From positions 364,602 through 428,601 of the forward strand of contig DFKE01000017.1 in NCBI GenBank assembly GCA_002373505.1: a stretch of DNA of 64,000 nt, read 5' to 3'. Positions 13,840-23,158 of the stretch are shown here, in pieces. Each line of letters starts with the position of its first letter. Positions within the stretch are counted from its first letter, which is position 1. This stretch comes from Bacteroidales bacterium UBA3653. GTDB taxonomy: Bacteria; Bacteroidota; Bacteroidia; Bacteroidales; Paludibacteraceae. Both the position numbers and the translations under genes were made by a program. Under the pieces are notes generated by a model. It searched no databases, was not told the origin of the DNA, and worked only from the letters and a program-made list of their open reading frames with translations.

Positions 13840-15192
13840 GCTGAGAAGGTAGAACATATCGGGAAAAAAGAGATAGCTTGGAGCTATATCGGCACCGTCT
13901 TTATGATTGGAGCAGGAGTCATTCTGCTACCTTTCATCCTGAACAAGATGCCGCAAGAGACCGTAGGAATCTGGAACATCTTCCAGACCATTACGGCGCT
14001 TGTTCTGCTCCTTGATTTCGGTTTCCGTCCTACTTTTGCGCGCAACATCAGTTATATCTTCTCCGGTGTCAAGACCCTTCAGCGCGACGGCGTGCAGCAT
14101 ACCACGGAAGATGCGGCGGTTGATTACAGCCTGCTCAAAGGTACGCTCCTCGCCATGCGCCGTTTCTACCGATGGATGGCATTCGTTGTCTTCGGTTTGT
14201 TAGTTACTGCCGGAACTGCCTATTTCTACTATATCCTGCAGAAATACTCCGGCGACAGACAGGACGCCATGATTGCATGGGTGCTACTGATTGCCATCAA
14301 CTGCTATAACCTATACACTTTCTATTACGACGCGCTCCTGATGGGGAAAGGGTATGTGCGGCAGAACCAGCAGATCAATATTCTCGGACAGGCTATTTAC
14401 GTAGGATTAGCAATCGGGTTGATATATGCCGGTTTCGGACTGACCGCTATCGTAGGTTCGCAACTGATTTCGACAATCATCCGGCGCGTGTTGAGTTACC
14501 GTGTGTTCTTTACACAAGAGATGAAAAGCCGGTTAGCCGCTTCGGAAGTGCAGGAACCCAAAGACATTCTCAGAGCCATCAGCCCCAATGCAATCAAGAT
14601 CGGTTTGACACAAGCAGGCGGATTTCTGGTAAACAAATCAGCCGTGCTGATCGGTTCTGCATTCTTGACACTGGAAGAAGTAGCCTGTTATGGCATTACC
14701 TTGCAAGTGATGGATATACTGGCACGATGCGCTATGGTGTTCTACCAGTCGTACCTACCTAAGCTGGCGCAATGCCGGACGGAGAATGACTTAGCGGGAC
14801 TGAGAAGGTATTACCTACTCTGCACAGGAAGCATGATAGCTGTATTTATAGCAGGTGGTGTAGCATGGGTGTTCCTCGGGAATTGGGCATTGGACCTGAT
14901 TCACAGCCAGACACACTTTCTACCGACCGCTATGCTATGCGTGATGCTTTTTATCGGTCTATTGGAACACAATCATGCCCAGTCGGCAGGATTTATCATG
15001 GCGGATAACCGGATACCGTTCTTTATTCCGTCTCTGGCAAGCGGAGCGGCAACGGTTGTATTGCTATGGCTGTTCCTAAGTCCGTTGCAAATGGGTGTCT
15101 GGGGACTGATCTTAGCACCGGGTATCGCCCAACTGGCATACCAGAACTGGAAATGGCCGAGCGTGGTAATCAAAGAATTATGGGGAAAATGA
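13837..15192 (+). CDS. wzx: Polysaccharide flippase (Wzx-like, MOP superfamily)
   Basis: 451 residues with about 12 hydrophobic segments, starting with SYIGTVFMIGAGVILLPFIL near residue 15; fits Wzx/RfbX-type lipid-linked oligosaccharide flippases of the inner membrane. The apparent start is TTG, within the heptamer array, because no ATG precedes the first membrane segment; the first in-frame ATG would cut into that segment. The stop overlaps the next gene (ATGA). It would flip undecaprenyl-PP-linked repeat units made by the glycosyltransferases that follow. Confidence 0.8.
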   Translation: MAEKVEHIGKKEIAWSYIGTVFMIGAGVILLPFILNKMPQETVGIWNIFQTITALVLLLDFGFRPTFARNISYIFSGVKTLQRDGVQHTTEDAAVDYSLLKGTLLAMRRFYRWMAFVVFGLLVTAGTAYFYYILQKYSGDRQDAMIAWVLLIAINCYNLYTFYYDALLMGKGYVRQNQQINILGQAIYVGLAIGLIYAGFGLTAIVGSQLISTIIRRVLSYRVFFTQEMKSRLAASEVQEPKDILRAISPNAIKIGLTQAGGFLVNKSAVLIGSAFLTLEEVACYGITLQVMDILARCAMVFYQSYLPKLAQCRTENDLAGLRRYYLLCTGSMIAVFIAGGVAWVFLGNWALDLIHSQTHFLPTAMLCVMLFIGLLEHNHAQSAGFIMADNRIPFFIPSLASGAATVVLLWLFLSPLQMGVWGLILAPGIAQLAYQNWKWPSVVIKELWGK

Positions 15193-16004
15193 AAGAGTTA
15201 TCCGTTGTTATAGTAACCTATAATTCCGAACCGGATATCTACGGGTGTCTGGATGCGCTTTTTGCCCATAACGATATAGGCGATGCGTTGGAAATCATCG
15301 TGGTAGATAATAACAGCCGCGATTTTACGCACCTGCGAGATGAGATTGCGCGGCTGTACGGCGAAAAAGTAATCGTGCTGAGCAATTCCCAAAACGGCGG
15401 TTACGGTCAGGGAAACAACATCGGCATCCGTCATGCGACATCACCTGTTATCATGATCATGAATCCGGATGTGAGAATCATACAAATCTCGCTGAAAGAC
15501 ATTGTGGCACAATACCAAAAAGACGCAAATCTGGCGATATTAGGATTCAAACAAATCGTTAATATGGCAGGCAAAAGAGGCTCCTCTTTCTCGCTCTTAA
15601 ATCATTATAATGGTTTCACACGGCTTATAGGAGGTATATTGGCAAACAGACTGGATTGTTTCTGCTGGAAGCACATGTATTTCTGCGGCGCGTGTTTTTG
15701 CGTGCGCAAAGCAATGTTTGAAAAAGCAGGACTATTCGACGAACATATATTCCTTTATGGCGAAGAGAACGATATTCATTACCGGATACACACCTCTTGT
15801 CCTAAAGCACACGATCTATACTGCAAAAGAAGTATATACCTGCATCCAACAGAAGACCGTCCTTATTCAGAGAAAGCCGTACAAATGCGCATTCAATCCA
15901 ACGAATATGTGATGCAACAACAAGGACGCGCAAAAGGCACCTATATCCGCAGCGAGGAAGAGAGAGTCACATGGGGGAAAAGATTATTCGGGAATGCTAA
16001 ATAG
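15189..16004 (+). CDS. Glycosyltransferase family 2 (rhamnosyltransferase-like)
   Basis: 271 residues from the ATG at 15189, which overlaps the wzx stop (ATGA); the longer frame back to 15066 is a read-through in the flippase gene. GT-A fold motifs: VVIVTYNSEPDIYGCLDAL at the N-terminus, VDNNSRD, NGGYGQGNNIGI and MIMNPDV, with the last carrying the metal-binding acid. The C-terminal part has LFDEHIFLYGEENDIHYRI, the conserved ED element of WbbL-like enzymes. Cytoplasmic, adds a sugar to the lipid-linked repeat unit; donor unknown. Confidence 0.85.
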   Translation: MKELSVVIVTYNSEPDIYGCLDALFAHNDIGDALEIIVVDNNSRDFTHLRDEIARLYGEKVIVLSNSQNGGYGQGNNIGIRHATSPVIMIMNPDVRIIQISLKDIVAQYQKDANLAILGFKQIVNMAGKRGSSFSLLNHYNGFTRLIGGILANRLDCFCWKHMYFCGACFCVRKAMFEKAGLFDEHIFLYGEENDIHYRIHTSCPKAHDLYCKRSIYLHPTEDRPYSEKAVQMRIQSNEYVMQQQGRAKGTYIRSEEERVTWGKRLFGNAK

Positions 16005-17226
16005 AGAACGCATCATAGAACGCTTGCAATGGCTGATATTGCTGTTGTTATTTGCTTACGACGGGTTTACATACCTGCCGGAAGAGAGTAATTTCGCTCT
16101 AATAAAGAGCGCATATTATGTATTGATTTTCATTGCGTTCCTTTTTATTATTACCTTGCAGATGCGTTCAGGAAAAGTGGAGTTCAGACGCATAGGAAAC
16201 CTTTCTTTTCTCATACAACTGTTCATTTGGCTATATTTCTTGCGGGTATATTATGATTTCATGATAACAGGCGTAAAACAAGAGATAGTAACCAATCCTT
16301 TTGCAGCGGTATTCCTATATGCCAATGCGGCTATTGTACCATTCTACGGGTTCGCATTCTTCCGTTGGGAAGGAATGGATTTGCGCAAACTGAATACAGC
16401 CTTACTGTTCATTTTTCTGGCAATGGGAATGGTCAGTTTGTCCTATATTGTGACCGGTAAAGCATTGGAATACATCGGTTCAGATGGTCGTTTTATGGGA
16501 AACGAGTCCATGGACACGATTGCCTTCGGCCATTTGGGCACCACCATTACCATCTTGGCACTGTCTTTGTTCTATCAGCGCGACATCCGGCTATGGCATA
16601 AACTGGTAAGCGCTTTTGCTATCGTTGTAGGTTTGTTCGTATCCATAGCAGCCGGTTCGCGCGGAGCTCTTGTTGCCCTCATTGTTTGCTTTATTGCCTA
16701 TTTGTACATGAACGGGCACAAGATGAAAATCCTCATCGGATTGCCTGTCTTAGCAGGATTATTTATATTGCTTCTGCCTATATTGAATGACATATTGATC
16801 TCCTATGACAACCAGGCTTTGGACCGCTTGTACAACTCTATCTACGATCCTAACAGCATGGAAGCTGGCGTGACCAGCGGACGGGATGTGCTATACCAGC
16901 ATGCCTTTGAGAATATATGGGAGAACCCATTTGTAGGTTCATCTCTTTTTATCAAAGGCGAATATGTACATAACAGCGTCTTGGAGGCCTTTTTAGGAAC
17001 CGGTATTTTCGGCGGAGCACTCTTTGTTGTTATTATTATTAGCGTACTTATTTCTGCATTTCGGATGGGAGAACAGGACAAACGGTATCTTTTTGTTTCG
17101 CTGTTGTTTATCCAATATTTGACATACAGTCTGTTCTCGCGAACGCTTAGTATGCTGCCTTTGTTTTGGCTGTCGATGTATCTGGTATTATTTCTCTATG
17201 CACATAAAAACGACTTAACCATATGA
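15994..17226 (+). CDS. wzy: O-antigen/polysaccharide polymerase (Wzy/WaaL-like)
   Basis: 410 residues with about 10-11 membrane segments from residue 11 on and a larger loop near residues 270-330, which contains TSGRDVLYQHAFENIWENP and HNSVLEAFLGTG, the region that resembles the O-antigen polymerase/ligase signature. Overlaps the preceding glycosyltransferase by 11 bp and the next one by 4 bp. The single Wzy candidate in a cluster with Wzx, so it is expected to polymerise the repeat units in the periplasm. A ligase function cannot be excluded because Wzy and WaaL share this topology. Confidence 0.75.
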   Translation: MLNRERIIERLQWLILLLLFAYDGFTYLPEESNFALIKSAYYVLIFIAFLFIITLQMRSGKVEFRRIGNLSFLIQLFIWLYFLRVYYDFMITGVKQEIVTNPFAAVFLYANAAIVPFYGFAFFRWEGMDLRKLNTALLFIFLAMGMVSLSYIVTGKALEYIGSDGRFMGNESMDTIAFGHLGTTITILALSLFYQRDIRLWHKLVSAFAIVVGLFVSIAAGSRGALVALIVCFIAYLYMNGHKMKILIGLPVLAGLFILLLPILNDILISYDNQALDRLYNSIYDPNSMEAGVTSGRDVLYQHAFENIWENPFVGSSLFIKGEYVHNSVLEAFLGTGIFGGALFVVIIISVLISAFRMGEQDKRYLFVSLLFIQYLTYSLFSRTLSMLPLFWLSMYLVLFLYAHKNDLTI

Positions 17227-18356
17227 AAATTCATATCCTGACATCTTGCTTCTATCCGGAGTTACACCCAAGGGCTTTCAGAGCCTTTGAGTTAGCACGT
17301 GCTTTTGCGCGTCAGGGAGATGATGTCCTTGTATCCGTTTTGACGCAGGTCAACGGGGTTGATTACAAGAAGATGCAGGAAGAGTATGGTTTTCGGGTAG
17401 ATGTATTGGGAATATACCAACGGGAGATCGGCGAAACCGGACAAACGGGACTTTCTTTTAACTCTACCAATCCGGTTTTACAGCTCATGCACCGCTTGTT
17501 CCGCCTTGGTGTCGAGTACTTTCTTGCTGGCAACTTATTCCACCATGCACGAAAAATAGCAGACCATATAACCATCTCGGAAGATACCGATTTGTTTATT
17601 GCGCTCTCTACCCCATTTATGGATGTTTTAGCAGGCGCGTTGTATCGCAGAAAAAATGGCCTGAATAATACTATTTTTATTGCTGACAGCGGCGATCCCT
17701 TCAGTGGCAGTCAGCAGACGAAACGGGCTATATATATGCGATGGCTGGAGAAATGGGTGTATCGGTTCTATGATTTCCTTACGATACCGACCGAAGGCGC
17801 TATTCCGGCATATAATAAAGTGATAGAGAGGGAGAAAATTCGTATTATCCCGCAGGGTTTTGATTTTGGAGCTACACCTATTCAAGAATATAAAAAGAAT
17901 GCTGTCCCGACATTTGCTTACGCGGGTGTGTTCTATAAAGATATACGTAATCCAGAGTTTCTCTTGCACTACTTGGCAGAGCAAAAAATGGATTTTAGGT
18001 TTTATATTTACCTGCGGCATCAGGATGCGGAGACAGAGACCATTCTCAATCACTACAGACCCGCATTAGGGAAACGACTGATTGTAAAATATGGTATCGA
18101 ACGCAAACAATTGATCTGCGAACTAAGCACATACGATTTTCTGGTCAATGTAGGAAATAATAACAGTACTCAACTGCCATCCAAACTGATAGACTATGGT
18201 ATTACCCGGCGTCCGGTATTCCATTGCACAGCCGATCATTTTGACAAGAAGATGTGGGAAGAGTTTATGCAGGGCGATTTCCATCAGGCGCGAGAAATCG
18301 ATATTGCTCCATACGCAATAGAAACTATTATAAAACAACTGAAGGCTCTACGATGA
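17223..18356 (+). CDS. Glycosyltransferase (GT-B fold, GT4-like)
   Basis: 377 residues. The N-terminus MKIHILTSCFYPELHPRAFRAFELARAF is the usual GT-B opening with a glycine-poor nucleotide loop; middle IPQGFDFGA and AYAGVFYKDIRNPEFLL mark the linker to the second Rossmann domain, and LPSKLIDYGITRRPVF is the conserved C-terminal donor-binding element (K-x3-D/E-Y). No signal peptide. Part of the overlapping chain of polysaccharide genes (ATGA at both ends). Donor and linkage unknown. Confidence 0.75.
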   Translation: MKIHILTSCFYPELHPRAFRAFELARAFARQGDDVLVSVLTQVNGVDYKKMQEEYGFRVDVLGIYQREIGETGQTGLSFNSTNPVLQLMHRLFRLGVEYFLAGNLFHHARKIADHITISEDTDLFIALSTPFMDVLAGALYRRKNGLNNTIFIADSGDPFSGSQQTKRAIYMRWLEKWVYRFYDFLTIPTEGAIPAYNKVIEREKIRIIPQGFDFGATPIQEYKKNAVPTFAYAGVFYKDIRNPEFLLHYLAEQKMDFRFYIYLRHQDAETETILNHYRPALGKRLIVKYGIERKQLICELSTYDFLVNVGNNNSTQLPSKLIDYGITRRPVFHCTADHFDKKMWEEFMQGDFHQAREIDIAPYAIETIIKQLKALR

Positions 18357-19093
18357 AAAAGATACTAATTATATGTGTAACATACCATTCCGACAAGGAA
18401 CTCCAAGCATTCATGGAGTCTGTTCATCGCGCAGCGGAACGTGTAGAGGGGAAAATGGAGGTTAATCTTCAAGTAGCAGATAACGGGAAAGAAAACTTAG
18501 GTTACCTGGGCGGTGCGCTTCCTATATATAACAAGTACGCAAAGGAATACGACTACGTATCCATCTCGAATGTCGATCTGGAGTTAGCGCCCGATTTCTT
18601 TGAGCAGTTGCTACGTGTCGACACAAAAGGTTTGGGATGGATTGCGCCGGATATCTACACCGCTAAGATCGACCGTCACGAGAACCCGTACATGCTCTAT
18701 CGGCCGAGCAAACGCAATTTCCTTATCTGGAATATAATTTATAGCAGTATCTGGATATACAAGCTTTACCACAAATTATACGTCATCAAAAGCCACAAGA
18801 AAAAGACATTATTCCAAACTTGCGACATCTATGCCGGACATGGATCGTTTATGCTATTTACCAAAGCCTTTGTACTAAACTATCCGGAACTGCATTATCC
18901 GACATTCATGTACGGCGAAGAAATATATATGGCAGAACTGATAAAAAAATCCCAATTGAAAGTTCGTTATACCCCTACCCTGCATATCGCCAACACAGGA
19001 AATATCAGTACCGGACTCATTCATCAAGATCGGAAATCTAAATGGAGTAAAGAGAGTTTGAATACAATAAGAAAAATGTTTTTTATAGCATGA
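18353..19093 (+). CDS. Glycosyltransferase family 2-like protein
   Basis: 246 residues from the ATG at 18353, overlapping the previous stop (ATGA). Starts MKKILIICVTYHSDKELQAF as a GT-A domain, with NVDLELAPDFFEQLL as the likely metal-binding region and FMYGEEIYMAELIKKSQLKV as the acceptor-side acidic motif. Sequence motifs are weaker than in the 15189 enzyme, so the exact subfamily is uncertain. It sits in the middle of the polysaccharide operon. Confidence 0.7.
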   Translation: MKKILIICVTYHSDKELQAFMESVHRAAERVEGKMEVNLQVADNGKENLGYLGGALPIYNKYAKEYDYVSISNVDLELAPDFFEQLLRVDTKGLGWIAPDIYTAKIDRHENPYMLYRPSKRNFLIWNIIYSSIWIYKLYHKLYVIKSHKKKTLFQTCDIYAGHGSFMLFTKAFVLNYPELHYPTFMYGEEIYMAELIKKSQLKVRYTPTLHIANTGNISTGLIHQDRKSKWSKESLNTIRKMFFIA

Positions 19094-20274
19094 AACTATC
19101 TGTTATTACACAATATTACAAACCGGAAATGGGTGCACCTCAAAATCGATTGTATGAGATGTGCGCAGGTTTAAAGCAATTAGGAGCAGATGTATCTGTT
19201 CTTACTGCTATGCCTAACTACCCGACGGGGAAAATTTTCGAGGAATATAAAGGTTGTTTCTCATGCGAGGAGATAGTAGATGATCTTCCCGTAAAGCGAT
19301 ATTGGCTCTACGCCTCTAATAGCAGAAAAGCCCTGCCGCGCATATGGAGTATGATATCTTTCTCCGTTACTATACTATGCAGTTTGCGTTATTTGAGAAA
19401 ACGCAAGAATGACTTCATCGTTGTGGAGTCGCCCCCCCTTACTCTGGCAGTCTCTGCCTGGATATTAGCAAAATTATGCGGAGCTAAACTGATCATGAAC
19501 GTATCGGATTTATGGCCGTTATCTGCCAAAGAATTGGGAGCGATTAGTGGAGACGGAATGATTTACAAAACCCTTGCATGGCTGGAACGGTGGTTGTATG
19601 CTCATTCTACTGCATGTATTGGGCAGTCACAAGAAATAGTAGACTATATTGCTACACATGGCGCTAAGCAAACCTATCTCTTCCGTAACGGAGTTAATCC
19701 CGAACGGTTTAATGCCATCGGAACAGCAAAACCGAGCGATAAATTGCGCATCGTGTATGCCGGTCTGTTGGGCTATGCGCAAGGGATATTATCCATATGT
19801 GAGCAAATTGATTTTGCTGTTTTGAATGCTGAATTCCATATATACGGAGCTGGAGGAGAACAAGAAGCAATAGAGCAATACATTACATCACACCCTAATA
19901 AAGGCATCTTCTATCATGGCAAAGTCAGCAGGGATGAGATTCCTGCCGTCTTGGCAAAACATGATTGCACACTCATTCCGCTGGTAAAAAATATCTATGG
20001 GGCAGTACCTTCTAAGATTTATGAATCTATGGCTGCAGGCTTGCCTATTTTATTTGCCGGAGAAGGAGAAGGAGCACGAATAGTGGTGGGAAACCAATTG
20101 GGATGGGTATCGGCTTCCAAAGACTATGCAACATTAACACAAAATATTCAGAAAGCAGTCATTAGAGAGGATAGAGAAACCATTCGAACACACTGTATTG
20201 AGTGTGCCCGGAATAAATTCAACCGTCCAAAACAGATAAGCAAATTATATGATTTTTTATCGCAATTAAATTAA
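19090..20274 (+). CDS. Glycosyltransferase family 4 (WbuB-like)
   Basis: 394 residues. Opening MKLSVITQYYKPEMGAPQNRLYE, TAMPNYPTGKI and SPPLTLAVSAWILAKLCGAK match the WbuB-like group of GT4 enzymes that transfer N-acetyl-fucosamine-type or related amino sugars. C-terminal donor site: VPSKIYESMAAGLPILFAGEGEGA (E-x-M-A-x-G-x-P). Cytoplasmic, on the growing lipid-linked oligosaccharide. Overlaps the upstream gene by 4 bp; wecB follows after 6 bp, which fits with a 2-acetamido sugar being used in this glycan. Confidence 0.8.
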   Translation: MKLSVITQYYKPEMGAPQNRLYEMCAGLKQLGADVSVLTAMPNYPTGKIFEEYKGCFSCEEIVDDLPVKRYWLYASNSRKALPRIWSMISFSVTILCSLRYLRKRKNDFIVVESPPLTLAVSAWILAKLCGAKLIMNVSDLWPLSAKELGAISGDGMIYKTLAWLERWLYAHSTACIGQSQEIVDYIATHGAKQTYLFRNGVNPERFNAIGTAKPSDKLRIVYAGLLGYAQGILSICEQIDFAVLNAEFHIYGAGGEQEAIEQYITSHPNKGIFYHGKVSRDEIPAVLAKHDCTLIPLVKNIYGAVPSKIYESMAAGLPILFAGEGEGARIVVGNQLGWVSASKDYATLTQNIQKAVIREDRETIRTHCIECARNKFNRPKQISKLYDFLSQLN

Positions 20275-20280
20275 TAAACT

Positions 20281-21372
20281 ATGCATATTACACTAATTGC
20301 TGGAGCACGGCCTAATTTTATCAAGATTGCCCCTCTGATCCATGCGATCCAGCAGGCGCAGAAAGAAGGAAAAGAGATCGAATACCGTCTCGTTCATACC
20401 GGGCAGCATTATGACAAGAACATGTCCGACACCTTTTTTGAGGAACTGAACATCCCTATGCCGGATGCCAATCTGGGTTGCGGAGGTGGTTCGCAAGCAG
20501 AACAAACCGCCGCTATCATGGTAGCTTTTGAGAAAGAGTTGCTCGCCCACCCGACGGATCTGGTATTGGTTGTAGGAGACGTGACATCCACGATGGCTTG
20601 TTCCATTGTAGCCAAGAAACTCAATACGAGAGTGACGCATGTAGAGGCGGGTATCAGGTCCTGGGATCTAACCATGCCGGAAGAGATCAACCGCATGGTA
20701 ACAGACTGTCTGGCGGATTTCTATTTCACTACATCGGAAGTAGCAAACCAAAATCTGCGCAATGCAGGAGTGACGGAGGAGAGAATCCATTTTGTAGGTA
20801 ACGTAATGATTGACACGCTGCGGGCTAATGAGCATCGGTTTAACAAACCGGCTGTCTTTGACGACCTGCAGTTGCAGGAAGGAAAATACATCGTCATGAC
20901 CCTCCATCGTCCGGCAAACGTAGATGAGGCTGATAAACTGCGCAACCTCATTAATCAAATCACAAGTAACGTACAGAACGAACCTATCGTCTTCCCTATT
21001 CACCCCCGTACGGCACGTATTTTCAAGGACTTAGGTATCCATGCCGAAAACCTGTACACCATCGATCCGTTAGGATACCTGGAGTTTAACTACCTGGTAA
21101 AACATGCTCGTGCCGTAGTGACGGATTCAGGCGGCATTACAGAAGAGACCACGGTCATGGGGGTTCCCTGTATCACCCTGCGCGACAACACCGAGCGCCC
21201 GGAGACATGCACTATCGGCACCAACGAACTGATCGGTACGGATCCGAAAAATATCGCTCCGACATTGCAAACACTATATGCCGGGAAATGGAAGAAAGGT
21301 GCTATTCCACCGCTTTGGGACGGACATACCTCGGAACGGATTATAGAAATATTATTGCAGAAATACGTATGA
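20281..21372 (+). CDS. wecB: UDP-N-acetylglucosamine 2-epimerase (non-hydrolysing)
   Basis: 363 residues. GARPNFIKIAPLI at the N-terminus, TGQHYDKNMSDTFF, HVEAGIRSWD and MTLHRPANVD, then VVTDSGGITEETTVMGVPCITLRDNTERPET, which together are the complete signature of the non-hydrolysing epimerase. Interconverts UDP-GlcNAc and UDP-ManNAc in the cytoplasm. With the dehydrogenases of the operon it could lead to UDP-ManNAc uronate. The stop overlaps the start of the aminotransferase gene (ATGA). Confidence 0.9.
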   Translation: MHITLIAGARPNFIKIAPLIHAIQQAQKEGKEIEYRLVHTGQHYDKNMSDTFFEELNIPMPDANLGCGGGSQAEQTAAIMVAFEKELLAHPTDLVLVVGDVTSTMACSIVAKKLNTRVTHVEAGIRSWDLTMPEEINRMVTDCLADFYFTTSEVANQNLRNAGVTEERIHFVGNVMIDTLRANEHRFNKPAVFDDLQLQEGKYIVMTLHRPANVDEADKLRNLINQITSNVQNEPIVFPIHPRTARIFKDLGIHAENLYTIDPLGYLEFNYLVKHARAVVTDSGGITEETTVMGVPCITLRDNTERPETCTIGTNELIGTDPKNIAPTLQTLYAGKWKKGAIPPLWDGHTSERIIEILLQKYV

Positions 21373-22574
21373 AACGATATAATATCCCATTCTCTCCTCC
21401 TGATATGACGGAGGCGGAAGTAAATGAGGTGCGAGAGGCAATCCTATCCGGTTGGATCACTACAGGTCCAAGGACCAAAGAATTAGAACGACAGATTGCT
21501 ACTTACATCGGTACCGAGCGTGCGGTATGCCTCAACTCTGCTACGGCATGTATGGAAATGGCATTGCGGTTATTAGGCATAGGCGCAGGGGACGAGGTGA
21601 TTGTTCCTGCATACACCTATACTGCTTCGGCTTCAGTCATAAATCATGTGGGGGCCAAGATTGTCTTTATTGATTCACAGAAAGACTCGCTGGAAATGGA
21701 TTATAACGCTGTAGAAGCCGCCATCAACAAGCGTACAAAAGCAATTATTCCGGTGGATTTGGCGGGTATCCCTTGCGACTACAAACGACTCTTTGAGATA
21801 GTAGAACGCAAGAAACAGCTTTTTGCTCCTACGTCTGAATTGCAGCGAAAGATAGGCCGAATAACCATCTGCGCCGATGCAGCACATGCCTTCGGGGCTT
21901 CATTGCATAACAGGACGGTGGGTTCCATTGCAGATTTCACCTCCTTCAGTTTCCATGCAGTGAAGAATTTCACCACCGCTGAAGGAGGAGCGCTTACATG
22001 GAATATTCCTGGAGCAGATAACGAAGTATTATACCACCAGTTGCAACTCTATTCCCTCCATGGACAATCCAAAGATGCACTCGCCAAGACCCAACTCGGT
22101 GGTTGGGAATACGATATTGTCGGTCCATGGTACAAATGCAATATGACCGATATCATGGCGGCGATCGGGCTCGTACAGATGAAGCGCTACCCTGCTCTCT
22201 TGGCACGCCGTCGCGAAATCATTGAGCGTTATGACACTGCCTTCAAGCCTTTAGGTATTGAGGTTTTGCCGCACTATACGGATTCGTATCTTTCATCCGG
22301 TCACCTCTACTTAACCCGCATTCCGGGGGCTGACCTTGAGGCACGCCAGGAGATCATTGTGAAGATGGCTGAACGCGGGATTGCAACAAACGTCCATTAT
22401 AAACCCCTTCCGATGATGACTGCATACAAAGCATTGGGATTTGATATAAAGGACTATCCTAATGCGTATGCACACTTCGTCAACGAGATTACACTACCGT
22501 TGCATACGCGTTTGACGGATGAAGAGATTGAATATATAATAGATAATTACACCGATATATTATCACACAGATGA
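21369..22574 (+). CDS. DegT/DnrJ/EryC1/StrS-family nucleotide-sugar aminotransferase
   Basis: 401 residues from the ATG at 21369; the longer frame from 21207 is a read-through in wecB. PLP fold type I: GWITTGPRTKELERQIA near the N-terminus, LNSATACMEMALRLLGIGAGDEVI, DAAHAFGASLHNRTVG, and SFHAVKNFTTAEGGAL with the PLP-binding Lys. C-terminal NVHYKPLPMM is also typical. Transfers an amino group, usually from glutamate, to a 4-keto or 3-keto nucleotide sugar. Supplies an amino sugar for the glycan. No matching 4,6-dehydratase is in the window, so that step must be coded elsewhere. Confidence 0.85.
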   Translation: MKRYNIPFSPPDMTEAEVNEVREAILSGWITTGPRTKELERQIATYIGTERAVCLNSATACMEMALRLLGIGAGDEVIVPAYTYTASASVINHVGAKIVFIDSQKDSLEMDYNAVEAAINKRTKAIIPVDLAGIPCDYKRLFEIVERKKQLFAPTSELQRKIGRITICADAAHAFGASLHNRTVGSIADFTSFSFHAVKNFTTAEGGALTWNIPGADNEVLYHQLQLYSLHGQSKDALAKTQLGGWEYDIVGPWYKCNMTDIMAAIGLVQMKRYPALLARRREIIERYDTAFKPLGIEVLPHYTDSYLSSGHLYLTRIPGADLEARQEIIVKMAERGIATNVHYKPLPMMTAYKALGFDIKDYPNAYAHFVNEITLPLHTRLTDEEIEYIIDNYTDILSHR

Positions 22575-23158
22575 TACGGTTATGTGACATAGTGTTTAGT
22601 TTCATTGGGTTGGTCGTTCTCGCCCCCCTATGCCTCATCATCGGTTTATGGATCGTAATAGATGACCCCGGTCCAGTCTTCTATCGCCAGTTACGGGTGG
22701 GGAAAAACGGCAAAGACTTCGGATTGCTGAAGTTCCGTTCCATGCGTATTGGAGCCGATAAGATGAGTCTTATTACTATCGGAGAACGAGATGCCCGCAT
22801 AACGAATGCAGGATATTATTTACGAAAATACAAATTGGACGAACTGCCACAATTATGGAATGTGCTTATTGGCGATATGTCACTCGTAGGACCCCGTCCG
22901 GAAGTACGCAGATATGTTGACCTTTACACACCCGAACAAAGAAAGGTGCTCTCCGTCCGGCCGGGAATAACGGACTATGCATCCATTGAATACATAGACG
23001 AGAACTCCATATTGGCAAAGGCGGAGGATCCTGACAAAACATATATTGAGCAGATCATACCTGCCAAAATAGAATTAAATATGCGATATATTAACAACCA
23101 AACGATAGGAGAATATTTTACAATCATTTTCCATACGTTTGCAAAAATCATACGATAA
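22571..23158 (+). CDS. Initiating phosphoglycosyl transferase (PglC/WbaP-type sugar transferase)
   Basis: 195 residues. One N-terminal membrane hairpin (CDIVFSFIGLVVLAPLCLIIGLWIV) followed by the catalytic domain: DPGPVFYRQLRVGKNGKDFGLLKFRSM, LRKYKLDELPQLWNVLIGDMSLVGPRPE, with the D/E pair and P-R-P-E motif of monotopic phosphoglycosyl transferases. Transfers a sugar-1-phosphate to undecaprenyl phosphate to start the repeat unit. It is the last dedicated polysaccharide gene; serB starts right after its stop. Confidence 0.9.
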   Translation: MIRLCDIVFSFIGLVVLAPLCLIIGLWIVIDDPGPVFYRQLRVGKNGKDFGLLKFRSMRIGADKMSLITIGERDARITNAGYYLRKYKLDELPQLWNVLIGDMSLVGPRPEVRRYVDLYTPEQRKVLSVRPGITDYASIEYIDENSILAKAEDPDKTYIEQIIPAKIELNMRYINNQTIGEYFTIIFHTFAKIIR